Source of the DNA: Phallusia mammillata
Taxonomy: Eukaryota > Chordata > Ascidiacea > Phlebobranchia > Ascidiidae
Reading direction: 5' to 3'
DNA length: 64,000 nt
NCBI GenBank assembly: GCA_003260075.1
Contig: QLIY01000165.1
Span: forward strand, 143,243-207,242
Shown here: positions 48,277 through 61,195 of the stretch, piece after piece
Layout: each line of letters opens with the position of its first letter
Numbering within the stretch: position 1 is the first letter of the stretch
Made by a program: the position numbers and the translations under genes
The notes under the pieces: model-generated
Seen by the model: only the letters and a program-made list of their open reading frames with translations
Told to the model about the DNA's origin: nothing
The model's database searches: none

Positions 48277-49552
48277 TTAAGCTGGGACAGAAAAGTATGC
48301 AAACATATAAACTGCTGCTGATAAAACGAAAACGAGCAGAACATCGAGCAACAACTTTGCGTTCGGGTTTTGTTTTATGCTGGTTATTTTGTGTAGTTTA
48401 TCCATCCTCTCCTGTTCTGTCACTTCAACATCTGTAGAGTTGTATCCACAAAACCAATCATAACCCTTCCTCCATATACTGCGTTCTTCGTCCTCCGATA
48501 GAGAGTCATCTGCAGACAATCAGTTATTGCAATTTAAAATTTATTGATGGCGGACTAAACCGGTTTCGGTTCATACACTTACTGGAATAAAACGTGTTTT
48601 GCAACGCATTTTACACTGTTGTTTATATTTGTGGTATATTACGGCTCATGTATGCTTTTTCAACAGTTAGTTTTAGTCAAACAATAAGGGTAGCCTATAT
48701 TAGTCGAATTATGAGCGCTTGAGGGTATTCTATATTCTACAAAAGGGCAGATTTACGATCTCACAAAACAGCATTAGCCTTGGGCACAGGGCTTCGAATA
48801 AACTACAAAGTAACCTATATAACGATTACACTTACAACCCTTGTCGCAAACGAAAGAGATAAGTTGGTGGTATTGTGGCACTATAAGAAATTATTTACAA
48901 GTCACCCTACCGCTCTTTTCGGCATCTTTTTCATCGGATTTAGCTTTGACTTCCGAATTTAATTCTTGCTCAAGATTGTCTGTGCGAGGTTTTGACCACT
49001 GCTTTGTCCACCAGGTTGCACGACAAATCTGAAGCGAGGATTATTTCTTTATTTTTGCAGGCGCCTTACAGTGGTTGTCTAATATTTGAAGCTACGTACT
49101 TGATCTTTGGTTGGTGGAGATGTGAGAAGACTAACCACCACTGCTACTACCAAAGTGATTACAAATATAATAATTGCAAAATACATGAAATGGACCTTTC
49201 CGATCAAAGTGTGGTACCAATCAGGTCTAAAATACAATAATAGAAAAAATTCACCCTCTTTACTGCAAAATAACTTTCTAATCGCTTACCTTGTGTCAGG
49301 CTCAAGGCAACTGCCAGCTTGACCTTGAAATGCAAAAACAATAATCATCCGTATCACTCCAACCACTATTCCCGCCATCATTCCCCAAAATGCACCCTAA
49401 ACATATGTTGTTGTTATGGGAAGAAATAGTGATGGTATTAATAGTCGAAAGTCGTTTATCTTAATTCTAACGTTTCGTAGATCACAATATTGATCTCTTA
49501 CTGGTTGTCATAATAAAAGTTCATGATATATAGTACAAAGAGGATTATTAGA

Positions 49553-49631
<79 letters not shown>

Positions 49632-52600
49632 ACTTGTGTGTATAATTGCAAACTAGTACGCTACAGGTGTTTTGTCGAGAAAAATTACCCTCGCGTTTTT
49701 TTTCCCCCCCCCCCTATCGACTAAAAGGGTGCACAGGACAAAAAAGGTTGGGAACCACTGTGTTAGGTAAATTGTCGAGAACGAGGTGTTGTCACAACCA
49801 GTAAACCCAAGGTTGAGCAATGCTATATGCCGTCATAAGTGTATGCCGTAACAATGCGTTTGTGTGGTATTGCACCACGTTTTTGGCGTGGTGATTATTT
49901 TATATTGAACGGAAAGGTATTGTTTTTCTTGGTTATCTCTAAACGCTGACCTTATTAAGAAAAGTTACGCACGTCGCACTTGTGTGTATAATTGCAAACT
50001 AGTACGCTACAGGTGTTTTGTCGAAAAAAAACGCGAGAGTAGATTTAGGTGAACATCTGGATTGCCGAGGTTTACTGTATAGTTAATTACGTCTGTAATG
50101 GCAACGTAAATTTTTTTGCGTCACCTGTTCATTGCCCCTGGTCCAAAACATGCCAAATAGAAAAATTGCTGCAATCGGAGGCGAGAGATAACCACTTATT
50201 TCCTGAATGGATAAAAATAACTGACCATCCTGCAACAGCAGCATAACAGGAACCTGTAACAAAATACGTTTTAGTAGCTCACAAAAAGTTGGTTAAGCAT
50301 ATATTTATACCCATGCAATACTGAGGCAAACCATGACAACAACCCAAAGTCTTCCAACGATCATCATTTCACGGACGGTTGAGTTAGGTCGGATAACCCG
50401 TTTCCACACGTCAATTGTAAAAATAGTGCTGGAACTGTAAACAGAGTAATGTGTATACATATATATTCATTTTGTAATCAAAGATTGTTTGTTTTTCTTA
50501 ATCCGTACGTTGGTTGTGCTCATAAGTCGCGTAAAACTTGGCAAAACTAAAAGGTATTTCCTTTAACTTATAGCAGCAGTTCCAAAACCGTGTTTTGTGG
50601 GTTTTTTTTAGAATCATTTACTGTGCTTGTGAGAACTTCGAAATCATGTAACGTATGTGTATAATTGTGAGACTTTATATTTGTAAACAAATGTGAACAG
50701 GGCGATCCTCATTACCGACGACGCCAATTTATTTCGATGTGATATTTGTGCTGCAGACAAGCGCAATTTCGACCGTTATGAAAAAAGTGTGTACAATTGT
50801 GTTTGGTTTTGGCACCAAAGTGGTGAACATTTACTAGAAGTATTTTATCTTGCAATTTGTGGTGAGGTGCACAGAAAGCAAATAGTCAAAACTGAGCATG
50901 GAAAAGCGGGTATTTGTTCGACTTTATTCAGAAACTTTCAAGTGTAATCGTAAATAACCAACGAATGCATAAAATCGTACTTTATGGGTAGAGCTACTAA
51001 CACCATAACGCAAATGACAACCAAAGTCGATTTGGTTATATCTCCAAAAATGCTCACAGTTAGGGCTATTAGGGTCGGGGTAAGGTATTAGCATTTGTGG
51101 ACATTTGTATGCCATATGGGATTTAGCAAAATGTAGTTTTTGTAACAGACAATTAGAAAAAATAATAATAGCTGTGNCAACCCATATTTATAGCCGCTAA
51201 ATAAAAAATTCAGCTCTTTACGCCCCCTAATCGACTTTGGTTGTCATTTGCGTTATGGTGTTAGTAGCTCTACCTACTTTATGTCTCGATAAGCTGTCGC
51301 GTTAGGTTATTGGCTGACACGTTTGAAATGTTAATGAAAAACGTGAAAAAAGGGAGGGAGTGTGCATATGACACCTTTGGTTACGATAGCTTCACCGATG
51401 TGTAAGTCGCCGTACAACGTTTTATTGATCTCATATGTCACTGACGAGTTAAGGCGAAAAAGGTCTGAACTTGCTAGTTCTTTTGCATTCAACCTGCCGT
51501 ATCACACTGACACGATTAATACGCATTCTTGTTACATGTTACATCCTGTTTTAGTATCAGTTTTATTGGTCCTTTGTGCACACCGAGCAGCGGCAATTTC
51601 GTTGGTGTGAGCCAATTATCTTCTGTCAAGTAATGCAACAAAGCATTTATATTTTATTGTAATGGTCATAAACGAAGTTGTATTTTTACGCGGCCCTATA
51701 ATAGGCCAGGATCGACGAACTAAAAAATATAACCTATAAGTAAATTCTATGGATTGCTATTTTTTGCTTGTAATGCTAAACTTGTTATTGCTGATAAATA
51801 TTTTCTTTTTTTATTGCCCCCCCCCCGTATTTCCTTTAACTTATAGCAGCAGTTCCAAAACCGTGTTTTGTGGGGTTTTTTTTAGAATCATTTACTGTGC
51901 AATCTTGTGAGAACTTCGAAATCATGTAACGTATGTGTATAATTGTGAGACTTTATATTTGTGAGACTTTATAACAAATGTGAACAGGGCGATCCTCATT
52001 ACCGACGACGCCAATTTATTTCGATGTGATATTTGTGCTGCNCAGCGTCTCCGCGGGCCGCACGAACTTTATCAACGGGCCGCATTTGGCCCGCGGGCCG
52101 CAGGTTGCACACCCCTGGCATATATCACTATGTGCATTAGTTACTAAAGGCAAACCTACAGAACGTACAACAGGGGCAAGCAACCTATAAAACGCAATGT
52201 GCCACAAATTACGTCGAAGTGGTAATAATAATAACTTCGCTTTCCAATATCTTTGCAAGTGAGGTTTGTACCGTAATTATCAAAACCAGTCGTCAGCAGG
52301 ATTTCGTGCATAGCATGCAGCGGGTCAAAATGTATCAGCGCAGTAGCACTAGGCCGTACTAACTTTTCACGTTCAATTCCGTTCCCCTTGCTGTTAAATA
52401 TGTAGTTAAAACTCTAGAATCTAGCGCAGGGGTCACCAAACTACAGCCCTATATTTTGGTTTGCCAAATCATACTTAGAACTTTGCAACATTCAAAAATT
52501 AATTTAATCCCTGCGAAAGTTTTGCTGCAACGACATGTGGAATTAATTCTACCTCATAGGATTACAAGGCCCTGGATTGATCCAAGGTCAGTTTGTTACA

Positions 52601-55600
52601 TAACATACAAGACTACAAGTTTAATTGTTCGGGAACAATTGTATTTTTTTGATTACTTAATTATGACGTAATATAGGAACAATGTTCGGAAGATAAGACT
52701 AACTTTAAAAATCAACAGTCGCATCATCACACTTTGAATAGTATTGTAGAAAGACATCTTAGCGATACGATGAAAATCGCCTCTCGGGACGAGTTTGGAA
52801 AGACTACGTTAAGACTTGTTAACTATGCGGCCCTCGCGAATAATTTTTAACTTATCCGGCCCGCTGTCAAAAAAGTTTAGTGACCCCTGATCTAGCGTAC
52901 TGTGACTAGATTACATCGTTATTCAGTTACGTTTTGTCGACTTTTCAAAATATTGGATAAAAATTCGGTCATTTTGTATTAACTACTGTGGACTTCTTTC
53001 CTCCTGCCATAGCCTACATTTAACCATAAACCGGACTTTAGGCGGCAAAACTTAAAATGCAACTTTCGTGTAACCAAGAGCACTGGGGACATTGTCAATC
53101 AGGTGCGCGGAGTTTGTTCCCCGGAATAAAGATTGCGATGAAACAAGAACCATTATCCACACAAGCGCACAGACAAGCTTAGCAAACAAACGCTTTGTTC
53201 TCATTCATAAAGCATTTTTTTGGAAGGCAGACACTTCATGGAAACATCTGCGGGTAAAATAATTTTGCTTGGCCCACCAGGTCAAGCCTGCGAACGATAG
53301 GTCGCCGAACTTTTGTCAAAAAGTAGATAGATCAGTGGCGGCTCGTGCCTTTACTGAACATATGTAAGTTGGCAATATATTGAAAAGCTAAATTTCTAGT
53401 TGTCTAGCCATTTGTTTTGTGTAGAAAAACAAGTAATACAAATCTTAATTAGCAACTCCATTGTGACGTAATTTTGTTACGCAATAATGTACACGAGTGT
53501 AAAGAGCAGACGGCATCATTTGTGTATTTTGTTTACTTGCACAGCGACGGGCCAAACACAATAACGTTCAGTAATAATGTGAAAAACAAAAACACACGTG
53601 GCACAGCTTCGAAACGAAGTGGTTGTAAATACGGTAAAACACAACAGGAATATAGAAAAAGAATTAATAGAAAAAAGAGATATAAATGAGTCGAGAAAGG
53701 TCGAAGTATTTCAGTTCGACAACACAAATTGTCATGTTTCATTTAAGTAAATTTAGTCACAGTCAGCGTTTTCAACATATTCTATGACACTTCACAGATT
53801 ATTGTCACACAAAAAAACTAGCCATACAGCTTTTTATTGGTATCATAACTAACAAATTTAACAACCACATTACATTGGTTTCAGAACTTGTTCATTTAAA
53901 CATCTTTCTTGAATTTTTGTGTACAGACTATTAATTGTATTTTAGTTTCTTAACTGCTATAATTGCTGTTTGCTGGCAAATAGCTTATAACTTCCTTTTT
54001 TAAGTGTAAAACGCCTTCAAGCTTTAAAATTTACAACACTCTCACTTAAATTTAAACCATGTTATTAAATCTTGTGCTTTTCCAACCAAAATGAATCATG
54101 AAGTTATAGTTTGGGTATGATAATTGATATAGCTTCTTCCTTAATCCCAAATGATAACTAAGTGGCTGACAAGGTGACCTTAGGGTCGTTCGCCACCCTG
54201 CCGCTTAAACAGCGCAAAAATAAATTACTTACTTACTAACTAAGAAACTGTTTTTCTATTTAGTACTAGCACTGCAAGTGCAAGTCTTTTGGAAATATTG
54301 GTGTTCCTCAGAAAAATTGGCATCTTTTTCAGTGTTAAAAAGAACTGTTTTGCCTTTGAAGGAATCATGGAAACAGCAAAAAGGATTTTTCATCCTAGTA
54401 ATTTAACTTGTCAAAACATCATCTCTAGATTAATTATTTTCAAAGTAATCATGAACATCAGATCTACAGAAACATTTTCATTTCAGTAACTAGTATTTCT
54501 TTGTAGGATGTGCTTGGTGGTCACTACTATCTTGTCTGTAATGTTCATTCTTAAGAAACACTTCTTGTGAAGCAATTTAGCAGCTACTGTTTAGACAAAC
54601 AGTACATGTCTGTTATATCAATACTCATCTTTTTCATCATGTCCACGTAAGGAAGTTTTAAACTTTCCACAGAACAAAATGCAGTCCATTATTTTGGACA
54701 AAAATTCACGATTTTTTTCCACTTCTTTGTTGTGTTCAATAATTTAAAGTCTATATACTATGGGGCGCCGTTGTCGAATAAATTAAGTTGCTGCAAGATA
54801 GCTAACCTGCAACGAAACATAGCTAACTTGCAGCNTGTAAAGATTGTTTTGTATAACAACTTGGAATAGAAATGTCAAGTAAAAATACTGGGGGTGCTGC
54901 AGCTCCGCAGCCCCCTCGCACGAGCCGCCCCTGAGATAGATATGTAGAGATAAAGACTTTTATTATTTTATATTTATTCCATAACAAAGTGCCAAAAATT
55001 TTTTTTTTGCCCCCCCCCCTAAAGACTTTTATTATTTTATATTTATTCCATAACAAAGTGCCAAAAAATTTTTTTTTTGTAAAATCCGCATATTCTTTTT
55101 TAATAGGCTGTTTTTATCAACCCTTTCATTTCCACAAAAGTATGGACCTACACGAGCCCAGTGACAAATGGTCCCAGAGACAAAATGTACTAACACACAC
55201 ACGAGCCAAGTGACAAAAAGCACTAACACGTTTTGTTTACAAAATTTCGGAATCATTCTGGTACCTGTTAAAAATGGAATCCAAGTCACTCATTAGCGCG
55301 GCAATCATCACCGACATCATCAATCCTCGAGCGCCTAACACATCATTTCAAAATTAGAATTGTTTTCCGTCGTATGAAAAGGGTTGTTTACCATTACACC
55401 TACCCACTGGCATAACTCCAAGCACAAGACGAGGAAAAGCAATGTTTGTGCAGGAGGTGCTTTCACAAACCGCACGGCATAGATCTGGGTCCACACAGGC
55501 CACTTCGTCTGCAAAACAAACAACGTTACTTCGTGGTTTGCGAACCTATGCGGTTATAGCAGTACGCCTATGTCAGGATACTTGGCAAACTATTTGCGGG

Positions 55601-58574
55601 GGGCGAACGGATTGTCTTGCGAAGAGAACAACAAACGTTCAAGCAAATTTACAAACTTATTAGTTACCACTTGGGCGCCGGCCCGTAGGGGCAAGCGGGG
55701 GCACTCTTTCCCACTTGGAATTTTAAGGTACCTAAAATTTGACAAATTTTGTCAAAAAATGATAAATGTAAAAGTATCTTGCTCCAATTAAAAGATAGAA
55801 AGTCAGAAAACGTATAAATAAGCGGGTTTAACGATGTCTGCCTTACTTACGTTTGGTGTTTTCTACAACCTCTGCCGTTTTACTGTATTTTAAGAACACA
55901 AAATGGTACGCGTGATTGACGTGTGATTTTTTACATTGTAGAATGTTTCAGGTTTTCATTATACCGTAGGCCTACATAATTTATGCCTCCCCCCCCCCGT
56001 ATTTTAAGAACACAAAATGGTACGCGTGATTGACGTGTGATTTTTTTACATTGTAGAATGTTTCAGGTTTTCATTATACCGTACATAATTTATGCCTATA
56101 GGAATATATCGTAAATATGTGTCAAAATTTGCCCTCTCTTGCAAAAAAATATGCCGTCGACCATACCCAGAAGATCTTTTATTTCTACGCGGCCCGGCAC
56201 CATCCCTGGTTGGCATCACATTCAATCGCTCAATAAAAGTTCTCATCATATGTAGAATAGCGCCGGGCAAGTGAACATGAAGTACGATCCGGACAAGGTG
56301 CGCAACCTTTTCGCTGACAATCGGCGTACAAAAAGCCTGACGCGTATGCTGGTCGGTAAAAGATTTTTCAGTCCCGCAAATCCATTCAGACAGTTTTAGT
56401 TAAATGCCAAATGTCAACACAATAGTTTTAAATGTTTAACAGTGTTGATAAACGTTAAGGTTCGCTTTTTGTGTTTGTTAGTTGCTTTTTTATGACGTTG
56501 CCTTTTATCGTTGTATGCAGGGTTTTTTTAAGGTTTGGTTTGGGTGACCGCTAAGTAGTTTTAAGAGACCGCAAGTGTTTCATTTAAATACCAAAAATAG
56601 CCATATTTGCTTATTTGGGAAACCGCTGGAGAAATTTGGGGGACCGTTTCGGTGGTTGTATGTAAAACTAAATCTGACATTTCCATTCATCGTACTTATT
56701 ATTGTTTTTGTTTTTGTGGGCCCTTTTTTGTGTTACCGGTTTTGTTTTACTGCCTAAAAGCCGTTGCGGACGCAATATCGAAACGTCCAAAAGATTAAAG
56801 AATGGACAAAAATGCGAAGTTTTAGTACTTTACTATTTATCAGTATTACCTGTGTAAAGAATCCTGCTTATCAAACCAGGCATTACCATCAAAAAAAGCG
56901 GCAAGACTTTTATAAACCCAGCAAGTATAGTAGACCCCTTGGCATGAGAGAGGCTTTTTGCAGCAAGAGCACGTTGGACGATCACCTATGTTAAAGCAAA
57001 ACTCTTAATTTCTGTGAAACATTGCAGAAAACCTTCACATACCTGATCAGCACACCAATACCAAATCGATGCCGGTGTTTGTCCAAACAAGAATCCAGGC
57101 CACGGTACATCGGGGTCGGTTGGTTCGCGAAGCATTATAAACGAATCGTTAAGTGGAAGTCCACATCCTTGGTAGATTAATTATTAAGTTGTTGCCGGTA
57201 TTGATGCTGATTTTCGTTTCATGTTACCTGGTGTTTCGCCATTTAATGTTGAACTCGGTATCGCCTCCATATACTTTTCTTTCATTGCGTCATAACCACC
57301 AACTTCAATGAAACCTGTATGACAAGATAAATTGTCTGCATACGATTGCTTCACATGAACGTAACTGAAAAAATGGCACCTAGCAAAGTAAAACTTGACT
57401 TAGGCTTGACCATGTCCATCTTTATATTGTTAATTGTCGTGTAACATGCGAATATAACCGCAGTGCACAGTTACTCAGTTGACTCCCCACCAATAATACC
57501 GCGAGTCGCCTAAAATTACTTTTTTTTGTCGTATACACGGTCCCTCTGCCATTTTTTTAGCACTCGGGTTACAAGCTAAATATATTCATAAAATTTCCCC
57601 CCCCCCTCAGTTGACTCCCCACCAATAATACCGCGAGTCGCCTAAAATTACTTTGTTTTGTCGTATACACGGTCCCTCTGCCATTTTTTTAGCACTCGGG
57701 TTCCAAGCTAAATATATTCATAAAATTTAAAACACCTTGGCAAAATAAAAGTGTCCCGTTTCCAAGTTTATGTATTCCTTTCGAAAGCATTTCCACAACA
57801 ACATACAGATTGAATTTAGTTTAGTTTCGTAAGATCACTATTCGTGGAATTGTTTCAAAGGCAATTTATTACGTCACAAACAAGACTAAACAATATAGTG
57901 CGCAAACAATCGCCTCTGTTTGTTGCTTGAAAATGAAGTAATGAACCACTTCTTGTCATAGAAAACTCGTTTTGCTATCTGATTTTTGCTTACACACTCG
58001 CAAGATCTCGTATTACATAAGATAGAACAAATACTTTAAGCTCCTCGCGGTCCCCCTGAAAACGCGTGGCGGACCCCTGAGGGACCGCGGACCCCAGTTT
58101 GAGAACCACTGTTATAAATGTTTCAATATCGCAAAATGTATTATAAATTACAGAAATTGTATTTTGTAAGGAAATAAATAGGATTTATCTCATAATATCT
58201 CATGCATGTGCCTAAAACTCCAGGTTGATCTCTAACTTAATAACGATTCGACGATCAGACTTAAGTGTTTATGGCGCATGTGTATTTTGCATTGTTTGTA
58301 CACAAATATTGTAATGTCTGATGCATATGATTATAAGGATTTGACATCCATCTCTAACATCCATTAAAAAACAGTTTTTAAGATACCAAAAGAGTTTTAT
58401 ATATTTTTAATACACAGCTGACTTTACATACTTTAATGTACATGTTCACGTCCGCATAAATTTGTTTCCACGGCCGAATGCGCCGTACGACTACAGTTTG
58501 TGCACTCCTGATATATCAGGACGATCTGGGAAAAACTGGAACCGGACGTTTATGGCAACTAACGCAAACGCGTT

Positions 58575-58669
<95 letters not shown>

Positions 58670-61195
58670 ATAGAATAGTTTTAGTTTGTTTTGCGTCCGC
58701 GATGTGAGGCGGCTTTCGAGATAAATATCGGCAGTTACAGGTAAACAATATTAACAAATTGTGTATAACTGACTTAATGCAGTTAGCGTCGCTGCACCAA
58801 CGATCATCAGCACCGCTTGTAACCCCCCCCCCATGTTCACGTCCGCATAAATTTGTTTCCACGGCCGAATGCGCCGTACGGCTACAGTTTGTGCACTCCT
58901 GATATATCAGGAAGATCCGGGAAAAACTGGAACCGGACGTTAATGGCAACTAACACAAACGTGTTTACTTTTATTTGTCCTAAAGAACAAGCAACACCTA
59001 ATTCATGCGTGGGTTAAAATAGAATAGTTTTAGTTTGTTTTGCGTCCGCGATGTGAGGCGGCTTTCTAGATAAATATCGGCAGTTACATGTAAACAATAT
59101 TAACAAATTGTGTATTACTGACTTAATGCAGTTAGCGTCGCTGCACCAACGATCATCAGCACTGCTTGCAGGGTATCGGTGTAAATAACAGCAGCCAAAC
59201 CACCGGTTATGGTAAGTACGGCAGTTATTAAAATCAATCCGATCATCGAGACGTACAAATTCCATCCAAGCGATTGTTGAATGAACAATCCCCCAGAATA
59301 GAGGTTAACCTGCAATGAAAAAGTTTTGACGCAGTTAAACATACGCACAAAAGTAACCGCGTTAATGTTAAACTTACCGACACTTTTGTAAAAATATACA
59401 GCACCAAAGACAGAATTGCAACAAAAACCCGCAATCGTTTTCCACCAAAGCGCTTTGACAAATACTCTGGCATTGTTACTACCTGAAACAGTGTGAACAC
59501 ATCAAGCAGCTATATTGTTAAATTTGTAATTTCAAGTTAAACACTTACCCCTGACGTGATGTATACCGGAACAAACAAAAAGCCGAGCATTTGCAAAACA
59601 ATTAGAGCCTGTAATAAAGCAAAACCATCAAATGCAAAAATATCTTATCTTCCCAAAAAAGTACAAACACAAATCTAGTTTGATCTCTCAAAACCAAACA
59701 AGAAATTATTGCACACGGTTTGACGCATACATTGAGTTCCCAAGCCCCCACTGCAATTCCAATCGCCGCTCCAGAACCGGCGAGACCAATAAAATGTTCA
59801 CTTCCAATATTGCTTACGAAAAGAGAAGCACCAACCTGCAAAGGGCAAACACATTAGCGTTTCACTATCAAATGCACTGTTAAGATGTTTGTTCATCGAA
59901 ATCAAAATAATTTACTAATTTAAATTGATGTTACGCTCTTCTTGTGCGAAATGTTTTGCGTTAGTTAGTTAGGTTTATAAACTGCCCAAACAAACTTTGA
60001 TCGAAATAGGTTAGCAGCACATATTGCTTCGCTTATCAGTTAAACAAAACGCCCTCCGAAATGTCACTGCTCGAGTACCAAATCTACCCGTACAATGTGA
60101 CATATCATGTTTAGTAGAGAAATGTCTAGTAAAGTGTGTGAAGTTTCATATTTCTCGTGTACGTCATTGTTCTAGCAACTTTAGCGCTTGATTTTTTTTT
60201 AATTTGGGCATAGTTACCGGCAACCAAATCATTGATCGTCCAGCCAAAAAGTAACCGCTGACAGTTCCTCTGTTCGACCGACACATTGCCTAAAAATAAT
60301 ACCACGAATAAAGTATTAAAATTACCACCGATCGATTTAATAATTACCCATAATTAAATAAAATACCGATATAATGCGAAAGCTTGGCTTTGGGTATAGA
60401 TCGGGTAAATTACGAAATAGCGTTTGAGCTATTCTTTGTTCGCGACCGAAATGTTTGCCTAATGCAAAGTCCGTTTGTATTATGCAACGAGAAGAATACC
60501 AAAATTGGTGTTTGCCGAACAAATATTATAAGTCCGCATAATAGCTTTGGGACTCTCGATTCCAGCAAACAAATATAATAGAAATCGTGTTTTACAGGTT
60601 GGTTGTAAAGCTTGTAAACCCGCGTGCAGAGGCAACAAAATTATCTGTAGAACTAAATATACATGAAACCTGTCTTAAAACGTTTTGACCGGTACCGAAA
60701 AGGCCTAAAATCCAAATATCGTCAGCTGAACCTGGACGAACTAAAATATCAGTTATAATCGGTATTTTGGCTTGAATTGTATGTTTAGCGCAAGTGGACT
60801 GGTTTACTACATTTCAATACACTACAATTCATTAGTTAAGAAAATTATGAATGTTTTGCCGACAACTTGGCGCATGATTTCTTGAGACTAAATTGATGAC
60901 ATGTTATTTAGGGGGTTGTAAAAATTTAGGTCTTGATTTCATATTAGCCAATATCAAGAAGTTACGTTCCGGTAAAATTTCTGGTCGAGACCGAAGTCTC
61001 ACCAAAACAGTATATACGGTCAGTATATTACGAGTAAACACCTTCGCTTAAAGCTTTAACCGAACTACTTACGAAAAGTCCAACGCCAACCACCAGTACG
61101 AAATATAACACAATAGTTACTATGTCCCATGTTTCAAGGCGAGCTGGTGTTCCATACGAAGACGAAGTGGTTTCATATACTCCTGTTGTAGTCAT
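48277..61195 (-). CDS. SLC5-family Na+/solute symporter (SGLT/SMIT-like), complete
   Basis: Seventeen exons join in frame to 670 residues (human SGLT1 is 664): 61195-61073, 60289-60218, 59835-59731, 59608-59549, 59482-59378, 59309-59123, 57314-57228, 57167-57043, 56985-56850, 55508-55404, 55334-55265, 50434-50311, 50253-50125, 49396-49290, 49226-49100, 49028-48911, 48509-48277. Family landmarks occur in order: the glycine-rich FLAGRSM loop, [47 protein letters not shown] at 191-203, WYWCADQ at 282-288, a Cys-rich loop ([16 protein letters not shown]), [15 protein letters not shown] and a YDWFCG tail before the last helix. Members use the Na+ gradient to import sugars or inositol across the plasma membrane. 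The substrate is not predictable here. The 4.8-kb intron 55264-50435 is full of repeats and joins. Exon 6's end is duplicated at 58,776-58,821, an assembly effect. Confidence 0.95.
49557..49631. other. 75-base C run, probable gap placeholder
   Basis: It lies between SLC5 exons 14 and 13. The sequence after it, 49632-49680, recurs at 49978-50026. A C11 run follows at 49704-49714. Not a natural microsatellite by comparison with the other runs. Confidence 0.7.
49632..50026. repeat. 49-bp direct duplication in an SLC5 intron
   Basis: 49632-49680 and 49978-50026 share ACTTGTGTGTATAATTGCAA and following bases almost exactly. They probably represent two contig versions of one place, separated by C-run joins. 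Confidence 0.7.
50987..51274. mobile_element. Small element with about 47-bp TIRs and 9-bp target duplication
   Basis: Inverted ends starting GGTAGAGCTACTAACACCAT extend for nearly 50 bp. They are flanked by the exact 9-mer TACTTTATG at 50978-50986 and 51275-51283. Long terminal repeats with 9-bp duplications are typical of Mutator-like elements. The middle is compromised: 51,097-51,177 is a copy of the LysM-gene upstream region and ends at an N at 51178, so the true interior is unknown. Confidence 0.6.
51178..51178. other. Single N: contig join
   Basis: It immediately follows a segment matching the flanks of the C run at 44834-44913, so unlike sequences are joined here. Confidence 0.7.
52042..52125. 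mobile_element. Repeat end fragment after an N
   Basis: Just after the N at 52042, GC-rich words (GCGGGCCGCA, GGGCCGCATTTGGCCCG) end in TTGCACACCCCTGG. This is the look of a hAT-type right end. The left end is missing, probably lost at the join. Confidence 0.45.
52427..52889. mobile_element. Non-autonomous hAT element, TIR CAGGGGTCACCAAAC
   Basis: Ends CAGGGGTCACCAAAC and GTTTAGTGACCCCTG are inverted repeats (two mismatches). Exact 8-bp duplications ATCTAGCG lie at 52419-52426 and 52890-52897. It is 463 bp long with no transposase and lies inside an SLC5 intron. A related right end is at 62653-62718. Confidence 0.9.
54162..54230. repeat. Dispersed GTGGCTGA..GCGCAAAAATAAA repeat, copy 2
   Basis: Second copy of the family at 43877-43953, in the same orientation and about 85% alike by eye. 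Confidence 0.6.
54836..54836. other. Single N in the large SLC5 intron
   Basis: It lies between two GCAGC/GCTAAC-type repeats and is a probable contig join. Confidence 0.5.
54951..55079. repeat. 59-bp duplication around C10
   Basis: Copies 54951-55009 and 55020-55079 are nearly identical and flank ten C residues at 55010-55019. Confidence 0.85.
55885..56099. repeat. About 100-bp duplication around C10
   Basis: Copies 55885-55988 and 55999-56099 flank C10 (55989-55998). They differ by an indel of AGGCCT type and one T. Located in the SLC5 intron between exons 9 and 10. Confidence 0.85.
57474..57729. repeat. About 122-bp duplication around C10
   Basis: Copies 57474-57596 and 57606-57729 flank a C10 run (57597-57606) and differ at two positions. 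Located in the SLC5 intron between exons 6 and 7. Confidence 0.85.
58037..58112. mobile_element. Solo repeat end (CGCGGTCC..GAGAACCACTG)
   Basis: The stretch ends in TTTGAGAACCACTG, the inverse of the CAGTGGTTCTTAACC end seen at 29,580 and like GGGAACCACTG at 49,761. These look like single ends of related hAT families with no partner in place. Confidence 0.4.
58441..59169. repeat. Two versions of one region around C93 and C10
   Basis: 58441-58576 plus 58670-58822 match 58832-58967 plus 59018-59169 with about 3-4% differences. The first version has 93 C residues (58577-58669) where the second has 50 bases of ordinary sequence (58968-59017). The second version holds the real SLC5 exon 6 end; the first carries only its last 46 bases. 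Confidence 0.9.

Larger units (their letters stand above)
50554..52041. repeat. About 200-bp duplication bounded by C10 and N
   Basis: 50554 to about 50755 recurs at 51827-52041 with small indels. The second copy begins right after the C10 run 51817-51826 and ends at the N at 52042. Intronic to the SLC5 gene. Confidence 0.8.

Noticed and set aside
56277..56402. Plus-strand 41-codon frame starting [15 protein letters not shown]
   Set aside because: Charged and protein-like, but short, inside an SLC5 intron, and without splice or conservation evidence.
58462..58949. Poly-proline and poly-glycine frames on both strands
   Set aside because: They cross the 93-base C run, and the alternative copy of the region shows normal sequence there.
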